A stretch of 64,000 nucleotides of DNA from Bacteroidota bacterium (lineage in GTDB: Bacteria; Bacteroidota; Bacteroidia; Chitinophagales; UBA10324). Each line of letters starts with the position of its first letter. Positions within the stretch are counted from its first letter, which is position 1. Made by a program: the position numbers and the translations under genes. The notes beneath the pieces are model-generated. The model made no database searches. It was not told where the DNA came from and saw only the letters and a program-made list of their open reading frames with translations. The DNA lies in the NCBI GenBank assembly GCA_018267315.1, contig JAFDYS010000009.1:1-64000 (forward strand), given 5' to 3'. Positions 52,964 to 62,090 of the stretch are shown here, one piece after another.

Positions 52964-53173
52964 ATGCCGATTGTCGTGAATCTGGATGTGATGATGGCCA
53001 AAAGAAAGATGTCATTGAATGAGCTTTCGGAAAAAGTGAACCTGACGTTAGCCAACCTCTCCATTCTGAAAACAGGAAAAGCAAAAGCCATACGCTTTAG
53101 CACGCTCGATGCGATTTGCAAAGCGCTGAACTGCCAGCCGGGTGATATCCTGGAGTTTGTTGAGAAGAAATAA
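52964..53173 (+). CDS. Small XRE-family helix-turn-helix regulator
   Basis: A 69-residue protein made up almost entirely of one Cro/CI-type HTH: MPIVVNLDVMMAKRKMSLNELSEKVNLTLANLSILKTGKAKAIRFSTLDAICKALNCQPGDILEFVEKK reads as five helices, with the recognition helix around residues 30-40 and the closing CQPGDIL common to the YozG-like (HTH_26) group. It follows DUF2975 by three bases. It may repress its own promoter through the inverted repeat at 52371-52391. Confidence 0.85.
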   Translation: MPIVVNLDVMMAKRKMSLNELSEKVNLTLANLSILKTGKAKAIRFSTLDAICKALNCQPGDILEFVEKK

Positions 53174-53242
53174 CGAAATTTCTGGTAACAGGGATCGGCC
53201 TTGAGCGAGCTTTACCGGTGTAATTTCAGAATAGACTTTTGA

Positions 53243-54634
53243 TTAGTGTCCGCCACCACCGGCTGCATGTCCACCGGCTCCTTCCACAGAAACATCTTTC
53301 ACAAACGGCACTGCGAAACTTCCGAGAAGCATGGTGCACCCGGCGATCACAAGCATGTAGATGGCGTTTTCATGGAAGAAATATTTCAGCATTAAACCGC
53401 TGAATAATCCGCTGATGATTTGAGGAATCACCACGGTGAGATTAAACAAGCCCATGTAAATGCCCATTCGCTTTGCCGGCAATGAACCGGATAAGATCGC
53501 GTACGGCATGGAAAGGATGGCGGCCCAGGCAAAGCCCACCCCGAGCATGGAGACAAGGAGCATGTATTGGTTATGAAAAAACAGTGTTGAAAGATATCCG
53601 AGACCGCCGCAGATGAGGGCGAGAGCATAAACGATTTTCCTGCTTGAGATTTTTACCAAGAACGGAATGAGGGCCGAGAACACGGCAGCATACAAACTGT
53701 AAGCAGCGAAGCATATTCCAACCCAGTTGCCGGCTTCATTGTAGGCTTCAGAACTGGAATCACCGATGGGTGTGTTCCAGTAATGTTGCGCAATGGCCGG
53801 CGTGGAATACACCCACATGAGAAACAGTGGAAACCAGGAGAACAACTGAACGACGGCCAACTGCCTCATCGTGGGCGGCATCTTTATCAGCAGTGCAAAA
53901 AAGCTTTCATGAGGTGTTTTGTCTTCTTCAGAGATGTTATTGTACTCGCGGAATTCTTTAGGCGGATATTCTTTTGTTCTGAAAACGGTCACCAGCACAC
54001 TCAGGAGAAGCAATGAGCCGCCGATATAAAATGACCAGATCACCGATGCAGGCACTTCGCCTTCTGCCGCCTGGTTGTTTACGCCCATGGCGGTTAGAAT
54101 GAATGGCAACGCTGAGCCGATCACCGCACCTACATTGATCAATAAACTTTGAACAGAATAACCGAGGTTGCGCTGTTTCTCCGGAGTCATGTCGGCCACC
54201 AACGCCCTGAAGGGTTGAAAGGTGACATTGAATGAAGCATCCATCAAGGCCAGCATTATCGCACCGAAGATGAGAGCGCCCACACTTCCCGCAGCTATCA
54301 CGTACGGCGCATTCGGCATGAAGAACATGGCAAGCATGGATACAACAGCTCCCGCTAATATGAATGGCGCCCGGCGGCCCAGGCGCGTCCATGTTTTATC
54401 ACTCATGGCGCCAACCAGCGGCTGAACGATCAGGCCCATCGTGGGAGCCACCAGCCAAAAGAGAGAGAGGGAATGAAGATCGGCTCCAAGGTTTGAGAGG
54501 ATTCTGCTGGCATTAGCATTCTGCAATGCAAATCCGAATTGCACTCCGAGAAATCCGAAACTCACATTCCAGATTTGCCAAAAGGTGAGATGAGGTTTCT
54601 CAATGGCGTGGTGAGTTGTTTGTGTTTCTTGCAT
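53243..54634 (-). CDS. MFS sugar transporter, SLC45/GPH-like
   Basis: A 463-residue transporter with about twelve hydrophobic helices. SFGFLGVQFGFALQNANASRILSNLGAD near the start and the GAMSDKTWTRLGRRAPFILAG loop (RxGRRxP) match the SLC45-type sugar transporters, which carry maltose or sucrose with protons. The C-terminus ends in a Gly/His-rich tail (GAGGHAAGGGGH). Its start lies 24 bases after the amylase lipoprotein gene, so both are likely one operon that breaks down and imports alpha-glucans. Confidence 0.85.
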   Translation of the reverse strand: MQETQTTHHAIEKPHLTFWQIWNVSFGFLGVQFGFALQNANASRILSNLGADLHSLSLFWLVAPTMGLIVQPLVGAMSDKTWTRLGRRAPFILAGAVVSMLAMFFMPNAPYVIAAGSVGALIFGAIMLALMDASFNVTFQPFRALVADMTPEKQRNLGYSVQSLLINVGAVIGSALPFILTAMGVNNQAAEGEVPASVIWSFYIGGSLLLLSVLVTVFRTKEYPPKEFREYNNISEEDKTPHESFFALLIKMPPTMRQLAVVQLFSWFPLFLMWVYSTPAIAQHYWNTPIGDSSSEAYNEAGNWVGICFAAYSLYAAVFSALIPFLVKISSRKIVYALALICGGLGYLSTLFFHNQYMLLVSMLGVGFAWAAILSMPYAILSGSLPAKRMGIYMGLFNLTVVIPQIISGLFSGLMLKYFFHENAIYMLVIAGCTMLLGSFAVPFVKDVSVEGAGGHAAGGGGH

Positions 54635-54658
54635 AGGTATTGATTCTTCGCTTGAAAA

Positions 54659-56017
54659 TCACTGACTGACGGAAACGATGTGATATTCATAAGGACGCAG
54701 CTTCATGGTAGCTTCCGTCGCTATTCCTTCCTTTGAAATCGCGTCAGCCAGTTTCTTGTTTTGAAGCGCTGCCGGAAGCTTTGCTGTTACCTCTATATTG
54801 GCGGCATTCACGATCACCCAAAGCGGATCTTTACCCAGCACCGCTCGTTCATAGATCAGCACGCTTTTGTTTTCAGTTGAAAACTGATCAAGGGTTCCGC
54901 GGCGCAGCACATCACTTGAATTGTAATAAGCAAGCGCGTTGGAATACCATTGCTGCAATTCAGGATTCGCTGACCAGTCAATCGTGTATTTTTCAAACAG
55001 GTTGATGCGGGTAGGATATCCAACTTCCTGTCCATTATAAAGTAGCGGTACACCGGGAAGCGTCATCGCCGTAATGAAGGCCGCTTTCGAGCCGTCAAGA
55101 GTTCCGAACTTCACCTGCGGCAACCCATCCCAACTATTTTCGTCGTGATTAGTGATGAAACGAATGTGATGATAGTGCGCAGGATATTTCTGTAGCTCTT
55201 CTTTGTAGGATGAATCTATCGTAGCAGTAGTCCCTTTTCCGACCCACAATTTTTTCATCGCGCTGTAGGTGCTCCAGCCATAGGTCATATCAAATCCCGA
55301 ATCATACAACTTGGGGTCAGCGCCTTCAGCCAGCATCATCACCGGCCTGATTTTCCTGAGCGTATCAATGCATGCCTTCCACCAGTCATAGCCCACCCAT
55401 TCGGCAACATCGCAACGATAACCATCAATGTTGAAACTATCAATCCAGTATTTCAATGTGGAGATTTTGGCTGCGCGCAAGTCGGGGTTGTCATAATTGA
55501 GGTCAGCCACATCAGTCCAGTCAGTTCCGGCCGGCACCGTAATTTTTCCCGTGCTATCATGCGTGTACCAATCGGGGTGTTCTTTCACCCACGGGCAATC
55601 CCAGGCCGTGTGATTAGCCACTTCATCAATGATGATATACATCCCTTTGGCATGGACCGAATCAACGAGGCGTTTAAAATCTACTTTCGTTCCGTAGGCA
55701 GGATTCACTTCCGTGTAATTCTGAACGGCATACGGCGAACCGTAGGTTCCTTTTTTATTCTCCACTCCGGTGGGTTGAATAGGCATGAGCCACAAAACGT
55801 TTACACCGAGTTTCTTCAACCGCTCAAGCTGCGGAATAATGGCATTGAAAGTTCCTTCCGGGGTGAAGTTGCGGACAAATACTTCGTACATCACCACATC
55901 ATCCGTTGCAGGTACCGTGGCGATTTGCTTTTCCTGCGGCGCTTGCTTTGACGCCTGTTTGCATTGAAGACCTGTAAGACAAACTAAAGCCACAATGACC
56001 GGTGTGATTCTTTTCAT
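54659..56017 (-). CDS. GH13 alpha-amylase, lipoprotein
   Basis: From ATG 56017 the product is 452 residues with a lipoprotein-like signal ending LTGLQC (Cys19; the Gln at -1 is unusual). The frame extends to 56182 without a signal. The GH13 catalytic set is complete: Asp203 in GYRCD, Glu231 in MLAEGADPK, Asp292 in NHDENSWDG; IIIDEVANHT is the first conserved region. It would cleave alpha-glucans at the outer or inner membrane surface. It leads the transporter gene on the same strand. Confidence 0.9.
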   Translation of the reverse strand: MKRITPVIVALVCLTGLQCKQASKQAPQEKQIATVPATDDVVMYEVFVRNFTPEGTFNAIIPQLERLKKLGVNVLWLMPIQPTGVENKKGTYGSPYAVQNYTEVNPAYGTKVDFKRLVDSVHAKGMYIIIDEVANHTAWDCPWVKEHPDWYTHDSTGKITVPAGTDWTDVADLNYDNPDLRAAKISTLKYWIDSFNIDGYRCDVAEWVGYDWWKACIDTLRKIRPVMMLAEGADPKLYDSGFDMTYGWSTYSAMKKLWVGKGTTATIDSSYKEELQKYPAHYHHIRFITNHDENSWDGLPQVKFGTLDGSKAAFITAMTLPGVPLLYNGQEVGYPTRINLFEKYTIDWSANPELQQWYSNALAYYNSSDVLRRGTLDQFSTENKSVLIYERAVLGKDPLWVIVNAANIEVTAKLPAALQNKKLADAISKEGIATEATMKLRPYEYHIVSVSQ

Positions 56018-56338
56018 TTCAAACCCGAGTTTAAGAGCTGCTAAAGATGCAAAGAATTCATTAGTGATCGTAACGGCCATACACCCGCTATATGCATGTA
56101 CGGCGATGCGAATACCGGCGCGCCAACGATTGCAATAATGTTGACAGTTATGTAACCGGTTTGTTGAGGAAGTGTGAATCAACTCTTACGCCAGGGTTAA
56201 TCATTTGGCATCTTCGGAAATCCTTTGCAAAGTTTTGAAAGTTATTGTCCCGGATTAGCTTGGCATTAACAGGGGTAAGTGAAGTGCGCACGTAAGTTTG
56301 AATCCTGAATTATGAACAAAAAATATTTCAGGCTCAAT
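56018..56338. other. Intergenic region between divergent amylase and CRTAC1-like genes
   Basis: About 320 bases between two outward-facing genes, so it must hold both promoters. On the plus side I see an exact TAAGTTTG (56293-56300); on the minus side nothing as clear. No RNA gene or repeat was recognised. Confidence 0.55.
56293..56300 (+). promoter_or_regulatory. Bacteroidota -7 promoter element TAAGTTTG
   Basis: The octamer fits TAnnTTTG exactly, 38 bases ahead of ATG 56339. A TTG lies at 56260-56262, but the spacer of 30 is too long for a normal -33 element. A transcript start near 56307 favours ATG 56339 over ATG 56312 as the gene start. Confidence 0.35.
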
Positions 56339-58630
56339 ATGAAGAAACTCATCCTACCCCTCATTGCTATTTGTGTGGTTAGCTGCAGCGGAGTCATCGG
56401 GCGCTATCTGTATTTGAAAGAGCAACATCAGGCCGCCGTCAGTGTTTCCTACAGCTCCAGCACCATGCCGGAGATTTACCATGAGATCGTGAAAAACTCT
56501 GATCCCTTCACGCTATATGGCCGCAACAACGAGATCGTGGCCATTTTAGAACAGCGGCTCAAAAATGAGCCCGGCAATCTTCGACTGCAGTTCATCACAG
56601 GCATCCAAAATATTTTCAACGGCACCACGCAACGGGGTCTGGATCTGCTTTTGCCGCTCGAAAAAAATCAGGAGTTCCTGACGAATAAAAAACTGCTGGT
56701 CAAGAACGATAACGGCTGGTCGGTGGTTGATTCACTGGAAAACTTTCTGGCACTCGCTTACCTGCGATTGGGGGAACAAACCAACTGTATAGATAATCAC
56801 AACGGACAGTCCTGCGTGTTTCCTATCAGCGGAGCCGGCATTCATCAACACAAAGATCCGGTGCGGGAAGCCATCACGAGATACCTCGCTCTTATCCAAA
56901 AGAATCCGGATGATCACCTCTCGGTTTGGTTGCTCAATGTGGCCTGCCAGGCGTATGGCTCGGTGCCGCCTGAAGTACCTTCCTCGCTCATCATCCCTCA
57001 ATCACGTTTGAATAATGAATGGGATTGCCCCCGCTTCAATGATATTGCCGTGGACCTGGGCATTGATAATCCGGGGTGGGCGGGCAGCGTGATCGCTGAC
57101 GATTTTGACAACGACGGCTATCTCGACATCATGAGTTCCGGCACCCACCTCAATACCCAAATCAGGTATTACCACAACAATGGCAACGGCACCTTCACGG
57201 ATTACACAGAACGGGCTCACCTTACGGGCGTTTGGGAAGGGCTCGACATTTTCCCGGTGGATTACAACAACGATGGCTGGCTCGATTTCTTCCTTCCGCG
57301 CGGCGGCTGGAAATACAAGGCCGGCTTCCTTCCGCCATCCCTTATGCGCAACAATGGCGACGGCACCTTCACCGATGTAACCATAGAAGCCGGGCTCATG
57401 AATTTTCATCCGTCGCAAACGGCCGAGTTTGCCGATGCCGATCTTGATGGCGACATGGATTTATTTCTTGGTCATGAAATGGGAACGCAAAGCAATTTTT
57501 ACCGCAACAACGGCGATGGCACATTCACTGACATTTCCGAAGAATCAGGAATCAGTTTTAAAGGATACGTGAAAGGCGCCAACTGGGGCGATTACAATAA
57601 TGACGGATTACCCGATTTGTACGTTTCACAATTCAAGAAACGTTGCATCCTGTTTCGCAACGACGGACTTGATGAACACGGTATGATCCATTTCACCGAT
57701 GTAACCAAAGAAGCGGGCGTGCCCGGGCAGAAATCCAATTTCCCCTGCTGGTGGTTTGATTACAACAACGATGGCTGGCAGGATATTTATGTTTCCGCCT
57801 ATCAACCCGGCTACACCATCAATTCATGCCGTGAGTTCATGGGACTGCCGATGGACAGCAACCTGTTCCCGAAACTTTACCGCAACAATGGCGACGGCAC
57901 GTTCACTGATGTGGCCAAGAAAATGCATCTCGGGTACGAAACGTTTACCATGGGCTGCAACTTCGGCGATCTCGACAATGACGGATGGCTTGACTTTTAC
58001 CTCGGCATCGGCGCACCGGATTACAAAGCGATTTTTCCCAACCGCATGTTTCACAACCACGGCGGGCAATTTTTTGAAGACTGCACCATCAGCGGCGGAT
58101 TCGGCCAGTTGCAAAAAGGGCACGGCATCGCGTTCTGCGATCTTGATTACGATGGGGATCAGGATGTGTATGCTGATTTCGGCGGCTTTTACTGGGGCGA
58201 TATATTTGGAAATGCACTGTATGAAAATCCGGGATTCGGTAATAACTGGGTCAACATCCGGTTTGAAGGAGTGAAGAACAACCGGTACGGAGTGGACAAT
58301 ATCGTAAAACTCACGTTCACTGAAAACGGAACGCAGCGTACCACTTATTCAAAGATCGGTCATGGAGCCAGTTTTGGCGCCAACCCGCTGCGGCTGCAGG
58401 CCGGCGTGGGCAAAGCCACGGTAATTGATGAAGTGGATGTGTATTGGCCCGCTACGAAAACACACCAGGTTTTCAGGAATGTGCCTGTCGATCGCGTCTA
58501 TTGGTGCCGCGAAGGCGCAACGGAACTTAATGAAATGCCAGTGCACCCGTTCCAATTTAAAACCATGGAGCGCCGTATGGCAGAAGGAGATACCACCAAC
58601 ATGAGCCACATGCATCACATGAACATGTAA
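56339..58630 (+). CDS. CRTAC1-like FG-GAP/VCBS repeat lipoprotein with ASPIC/UnbV domain
   Basis: The 763-residue product from ATG 56339 begins MKKLILPLIAICVVSC, a lipoprotein signal (Cys16); an ATG at 56312 is possible. An alpha-helical stretch is followed by seven calcium-binding propeller repeats of the DxDxDGxxD kind (DFDNDGYLDIM, DYNNDGWLDFF, DADLDGDMDLF and four more), then an ASPIC/UnbV domain (NNWVNIRFEGVKNNRYG, AGVGKATVIDEVDVYWP). The family is secreted and of unclear function, possibly adhesion. The last residues are Met/His-rich. Confidence 0.85.
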   Translation: MKKLILPLIAICVVSCSGVIGRYLYLKEQHQAAVSVSYSSSTMPEIYHEIVKNSDPFTLYGRNNEIVAILEQRLKNEPGNLRLQFITGIQNIFNGTTQRGLDLLLPLEKNQEFLTNKKLLVKNDNGWSVVDSLENFLALAYLRLGEQTNCIDNHNGQSCVFPISGAGIHQHKDPVREAITRYLALIQKNPDDHLSVWLLNVACQAYGSVPPEVPSSLIIPQSRLNNEWDCPRFNDIAVDLGIDNPGWAGSVIADDFDNDGYLDIMSSGTHLNTQIRYYHNNGNGTFTDYTERAHLTGVWEGLDIFPVDYNNDGWLDFFLPRGGWKYKAGFLPPSLMRNNGDGTFTDVTIEAGLMNFHPSQTAEFADADLDGDMDLFLGHEMGTQSNFYRNNGDGTFTDISEESGISFKGYVKGANWGDYNNDGLPDLYVSQFKKRCILFRNDGLDEHGMIHFTDVTKEAGVPGQKSNFPCWWFDYNNDGWQDIYVSAYQPGYTINSCREFMGLPMDSNLFPKLYRNNGDGTFTDVAKKMHLGYETFTMGCNFGDLDNDGWLDFYLGIGAPDYKAIFPNRMFHNHGGQFFEDCTISGGFGQLQKGHGIAFCDLDYDGDQDVYADFGGFYWGDIFGNALYENPGFGNNWVNIRFEGVKNNRYGVDNIVKLTFTENGTQRTTYSKIGHGASFGANPLRLQAGVGKATVIDEVDVYWPATKTHQVFRNVPVDRVYWCREGATELNEMPVHPFQFKTMERRMAEGDTTNMSHMHHMNM

Positions 58631-58653
58631 AAAAAGTACGGCTATTTTCAAAC

Positions 58654-58687
58654 CGGCTGTTGCAATCATGCGGCAGCCGTTTTTTTT
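58654..58687 (+). terminator. Intrinsic terminator after the CRTAC1-like gene
   Basis: CGGCTGTTGC (58654-58663) pairs with GCGGCAGCCG (58670-58679) through ten pairs, two of them G-T, around a six-base loop, and eight Ts follow. It lies 23 bases after the stop, ahead of uvrA. Confidence 0.75.
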
Positions 58688-58751
58688 ACAGGGAAACTTT
58701 TAAACCTCCCTTCACCCTGCTATGTTAATGTGGTAACTTCGCCCACTTTTC

Positions 58752-61718
58752 ATGGCCAAAAACTCCTCTTCGAAAGCTCACTCCGCCGCGGAAGAAAATG
58801 TGATTCCAGAAATTGCCGAGCAGGAAACGGAATTTCTTGAAGTGTACGGCGCCCGGGTGCACAACCTCAAGAACATTGATGTAAAAATTCCGCGGAACAA
58901 GCTGGTGGTGATCACCGGCATCAGCGGCAGCGGGAAATCTTCCCTCGCTTTCGACACCATCTACGCCGAAGGGCAACGCCGCTACATGGAAAGCATGAGT
59001 TCTTATGCACGCCAATTCGTCGGCGACTTCGAACGGCCGGATGTAGATAAGATCACCGGCCTCAGCCCGGTAATCTCCATTGAGCAAAAAACCGTGAACA
59101 AGAATCCGCGTTCCACGGTGGGAACCATCACCGAGATCTATGACTTCATGCGGTTGCTCTATGCACGCACCGCGGAAGCTTATTCGTATGAGAGCGGCGA
59201 AAAGATGGTTCGTTACACCGAAGACCAGATCTTCGATCACGTCAAAGAAAATTTCAAAGACGAAAAAATTGCGCTCCTTGCTCCACTGGTGCGCGGAAGA
59301 AAAGGCCACTACCGCGAGTTGTTTGAACAGGTGCGCAAGCAGGGTTACCTGAAGGTGAGAGTGGATGGCGAAATCAAAGAACTGAAAGAGAAAATGCAGG
59401 TGGACCGCTACAGCATTCACGATATTGAACTGATCGTGGACCGGGTGGAAGTGAATGAGAAGTCGCATGACCGCCTGAAGAAATCGCTGCAGCTTTCCCT
59501 GAGACTCGGCAAGGGATCGGTGATGATCATGATCGCTGACGAACCCGGGAAGGTGTACAACTTCAGCAAGCAACTGATGGATCCGGCCTCGGGAATCTCT
59601 TACGAAGAACCGTCGCCCAATACGTTTTCATTCAACTCTCCCTATGGCGCCTGCCCGCATTGCAAGGGACTGGGTTTTGTGTATGAGGTGAAGAAGGAAG
59701 TGATCATTCCGGATGAATCGAAAAGCATCAACGACGGCGGCATTCTTCCGCTGGGCGAAGTGAGAGACAACTTCGTGTATCAGCAGATTCGCTCACTCGC
59801 CACCAAATACAAATTCACGCTGGCTACACCGGTCAAAAAAATTCCGAGAGAGGCGCTGAACATGATACTCTATGGCTCGAAGGAAGAGAAGGTGGACATC
59901 GCCATGAATTTTGATGAAGAGGAAAACTTCAACTACTACACCACTTTCGAAGGCATCATCCCGATGATCTATCGCTGGTACCGCGATACCTCATCGGACA
60001 ACCTGCGCAAGTGGGCCGAAGAATTCATGGAATCCATCACCTGCCCGGAATGCCATGGCACGCGGCTGAAAAAAGAATCGCTCTTCTTCAAGCTCGATGA
60101 AAAAAATATTGCCGAACTGGCCGAGATGAGCATTGCGGAACTGCAACTTTGGTTTGACGACATTGAAACCCGGCTGAATGAAAAACAGATTCAGATCGGT
60201 AAAGAAGTGCTGAAGGAAATTCGTGCGCGCATCGGGTTTCTCATGGATGTGGGATTGGAATACCTTACGCTCAACCGTCCGTCGCGGTCACTTTCAGGCG
60301 GAGAATCACAACGCATTCGCCTCGCCACGCAAATCGGCTCACAGCTCGTCGGCATCACCTACATCCTCGATGAGCCAAGCATCGGGCTTCACCAGCGCGA
60401 CAACCAGCGGCTGATTCACGCACTCAGGGAACTCACCGAAGTGGGCAACTCGGTGCTCGTGGTGGAACACGATAAAGAAATCATGCTCTCCGCCGATCAC
60501 ATTCTCGATCTCGGCCCGGGCGCCGGTGAACACGGAGGCAGCGTGGTAACGGAAATTGATCCGGAAAAAATGAATGGGAACAGTACGGTACCTGAACCTG
60601 CTGATGAGTTGCGTACACAAATGCTCCGGCGGGCACGGCATGACCGCACACATTCCACCACCATTGACTACCTCACGGGAAAAAGAGAAATAGCGATTCC
60701 GAAAGAACGGAGAAAAGGCAACCGTGAATTTCTTGAACTGAAAGGATGCACCGGCCGCAACCTCAGAAATTTGGATGTGAAATTTCCGCTGGGTAAACTC
60801 ATCTGCATCACCGGCGTTTCAGGCAGCGGCAAATCATCGCTCATCACCGAAACACTTTACCCGATTCTCAACAAGCATTTCTTCTCTTCACGCAAGAAAG
60901 CGCTGCCCTACAAATCAGTGGATGGGTTGAAGCACCTCGACAAAGTGATCGAGATTGATCAGTCACCCATCGGCCGCACACCACGCAGCAACCCCGCCAC
61001 CTACATCAGCGTGTTTACTGACATTCGCGATTTGTTTGCACAACTTCCCGAATCAAAAATCCGCGGCTACAAGCAGGGGCGGTTTTCATTCAACGTGAAA
61101 GGTGGACGCTGTGAAGAGTGCCAGGGCGGCGGCATGAAACTGATCGAGATGAATTTTCTGCCCGATGTGTATGTGGAATGCGAGAAGTGCATGGGCAAGC
61201 GCTACAACCGCGAAACACTCGAAGTGCGTTACAAGGGAAAATCCATCAGCGACGTGCTGGAGATGACGGTGGATGAAGCCGTCACGTTTTTCGAGCCGTT
61301 GCCGAAAATCTACCGCAAGATCAAAACCATGCAGGATGTGGGGCTCGGTTACATACGGCTCGGGCAGCAGGCCACCACCTTAAGCGGCGGCGAAGCGCAG
61401 CGCGTGAAACTATCCACGGAACTTTCAAAGAAGGACACGGGAAAAACCTTTTACATCCTTGATGAACCCACCACGGGTTTGCACTTCGAAGACATCCGCG
61501 TGCTCATGGAAGTGCTGAACAAACTCGTCGACCGGGGTAACACCGTTTTGATTATCGAACACAACATGGATGTGATCAAACTCGCCGATCACATCATTGA
61601 CCTTGGGCCGGAAGGCGGCAACGGCGGCGGCGGCATCGTGGCCGAGGGTACGCCGGAAGAGGTGGCAAACAATGAGAGGAGTTACACCGGGAAATTTTTG
61701 AAGGCGGAGCTGAAGTGA
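58752..61718 (+). CDS. uvrA: Excinuclease ABC subunit UvrA
   Basis: A 988-residue UvrA, a little longer than the usual 940. Two ABC ATPase domains are present: Walker A GISGSGKS at 56-63, signature [11 protein letters not shown] with ILDEPS, and a second Walker A GVSGSGKS near residue 690 with [11 protein letters not shown] and [10 protein letters not shown]. Zinc sites appear as [15 protein letters not shown], and CEECQGGG with CEKCMGKRY. UvrA scans DNA with UvrB for bulky lesions in nucleotide excision repair. The extra length lies at the N-terminus and in the central linker. Confidence 0.97.
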   Translation: MAKNSSSKAHSAAEENVIPEIAEQETEFLEVYGARVHNLKNIDVKIPRNKLVVITGISGSGKSSLAFDTIYAEGQRRYMESMSSYARQFVGDFERPDVDKITGLSPVISIEQKTVNKNPRSTVGTITEIYDFMRLLYARTAEAYSYESGEKMVRYTEDQIFDHVKENFKDEKIALLAPLVRGRKGHYRELFEQVRKQGYLKVRVDGEIKELKEKMQVDRYSIHDIELIVDRVEVNEKSHDRLKKSLQLSLRLGKGSVMIMIADEPGKVYNFSKQLMDPASGISYEEPSPNTFSFNSPYGACPHCKGLGFVYEVKKEVIIPDESKSINDGGILPLGEVRDNFVYQQIRSLATKYKFTLATPVKKIPREALNMILYGSKEEKVDIAMNFDEEENFNYYTTFEGIIPMIYRWYRDTSSDNLRKWAEEFMESITCPECHGTRLKKESLFFKLDEKNIAELAEMSIAELQLWFDDIETRLNEKQIQIGKEVLKEIRARIGFLMDVGLEYLTLNRPSRSLSGGESQRIRLATQIGSQLVGITYILDEPSIGLHQRDNQRLIHALRELTEVGNSVLVVEHDKEIMLSADHILDLGPGAGEHGGSVVTEIDPEKMNGNSTVPEPADELRTQMLRRARHDRTHSTTIDYLTGKREIAIPKERRKGNREFLELKGCTGRNLRNLDVKFPLGKLICITGVSGSGKSSLITETLYPILNKHFFSSRKKALPYKSVDGLKHLDKVIEIDQSPIGRTPRSNPATYISVFTDIRDLFAQLPESKIRGYKQGRFSFNVKGGRCEECQGGGMKLIEMNFLPDVYVECEKCMGKRYNRETLEVRYKGKSISDVLEMTVDEAVTFFEPLPKIYRKIKTMQDVGLGYIRLGQQATTLSGGEAQRVKLSTELSKKDTGKTFYILDEPTTGLHFEDIRVLMEVLNKLVDRGNTVLIIEHNMDVIKLADHIIDLGPEGGNGGGGIVAEGTPEEVANNERSYTGKFLKAELK

Positions 61719-61752
61719 GAAACTGATTCATGCAGCACGTGATTGGCCCACC

Positions 61753-61777
61753 TATTTTCCTTAGTTTTCGGAAAATA
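61753..61777. repeat. Perfect 8-bp inverted repeat ahead of the YeaQ/GlsB gene
   Basis: TATTTTCC (61753-61760) and GGAAAATA (61770-61777) pair exactly around nine bases, ending 7 bases before ATG 61785. It could be an operator or a leader hairpin that affects translation of the small membrane protein. Confidence 0.4.
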
Positions 61778-61784
61778 AAACGTC

Positions 61785-62036
61785 ATGAACTTCCTCTACT
61801 TCATTCTCGTCGGAGCCATTGCCGGGTGGCTGGCCGGTAAAATCATGAAAGGTTCCGGTTTCGGCCTTTTGGGAAATATTGTAATCGGAATCATTGGCGG
61901 AGTAGTCGGCGGCTGGCTCTTCACGCTGGTTGGATTAAGCAGCACCGGCGGCCTCATCGGATCGATCATCGTCGCACTCGTTGGCGCGGTTTTTCTGATC
62001 TGGGTAATTGGAATGATCGCGGGAAAGAAAAGCTGA
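61785..62036 (+). CDS. GlsB/YeaQ/YmgE family stress-response membrane protein
   Basis: An 83-residue protein with three hydrophobic glycine-rich helices: FLYFILVGAIAGWLAGKIMKGSGFGLLGNIVIGIIGGVVGGWLF and the closing GALFLIWVIGMIAGKK type end. The AGxxAGKxxxGxGxGxxGNxxxGxxGG pattern is diagnostic of the YeaQ/GlsB family (transglycosylase-associated protein), small inner-membrane proteins linked to stress. The exact role is unknown. An inverted repeat precedes it and a shared terminator follows. Confidence 0.92.
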   Translation: MNFLYFILVGAIAGWLAGKIMKGSGFGLLGNIVIGIIGGVVGGWLFTLVGLSSTGGLIGSIIVALVGAVFLIWVIGMIAGKKS

Positions 62037-62045
62037 CGCAAACAA

Positions 62046-62073
62046 AAAAGCCGGCATACACCGGCTTTTGTTT
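62046..62073. terminator. Bidirectional terminator between convergent genes
   Basis: AAAAGCCGG (62046-62054) and CCGGCTTTT (62061-62069) form a perfect nine-pair stem with a six-base loop, followed by GTTTTT and preceded by an A-run. It can serve both the YeaQ/GlsB gene on the plus strand and the T9SS gene on the minus strand. Confidence 0.85.
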
Positions 62074-62090
62074 TTCCGTGTTGATTGTTT

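Noticed and set aside
58725..59573. A 282-codon minus-strand frame inside uvrA
   Set aside because: Antisense to the first ATPase domain of uvrA, with no independent signals.
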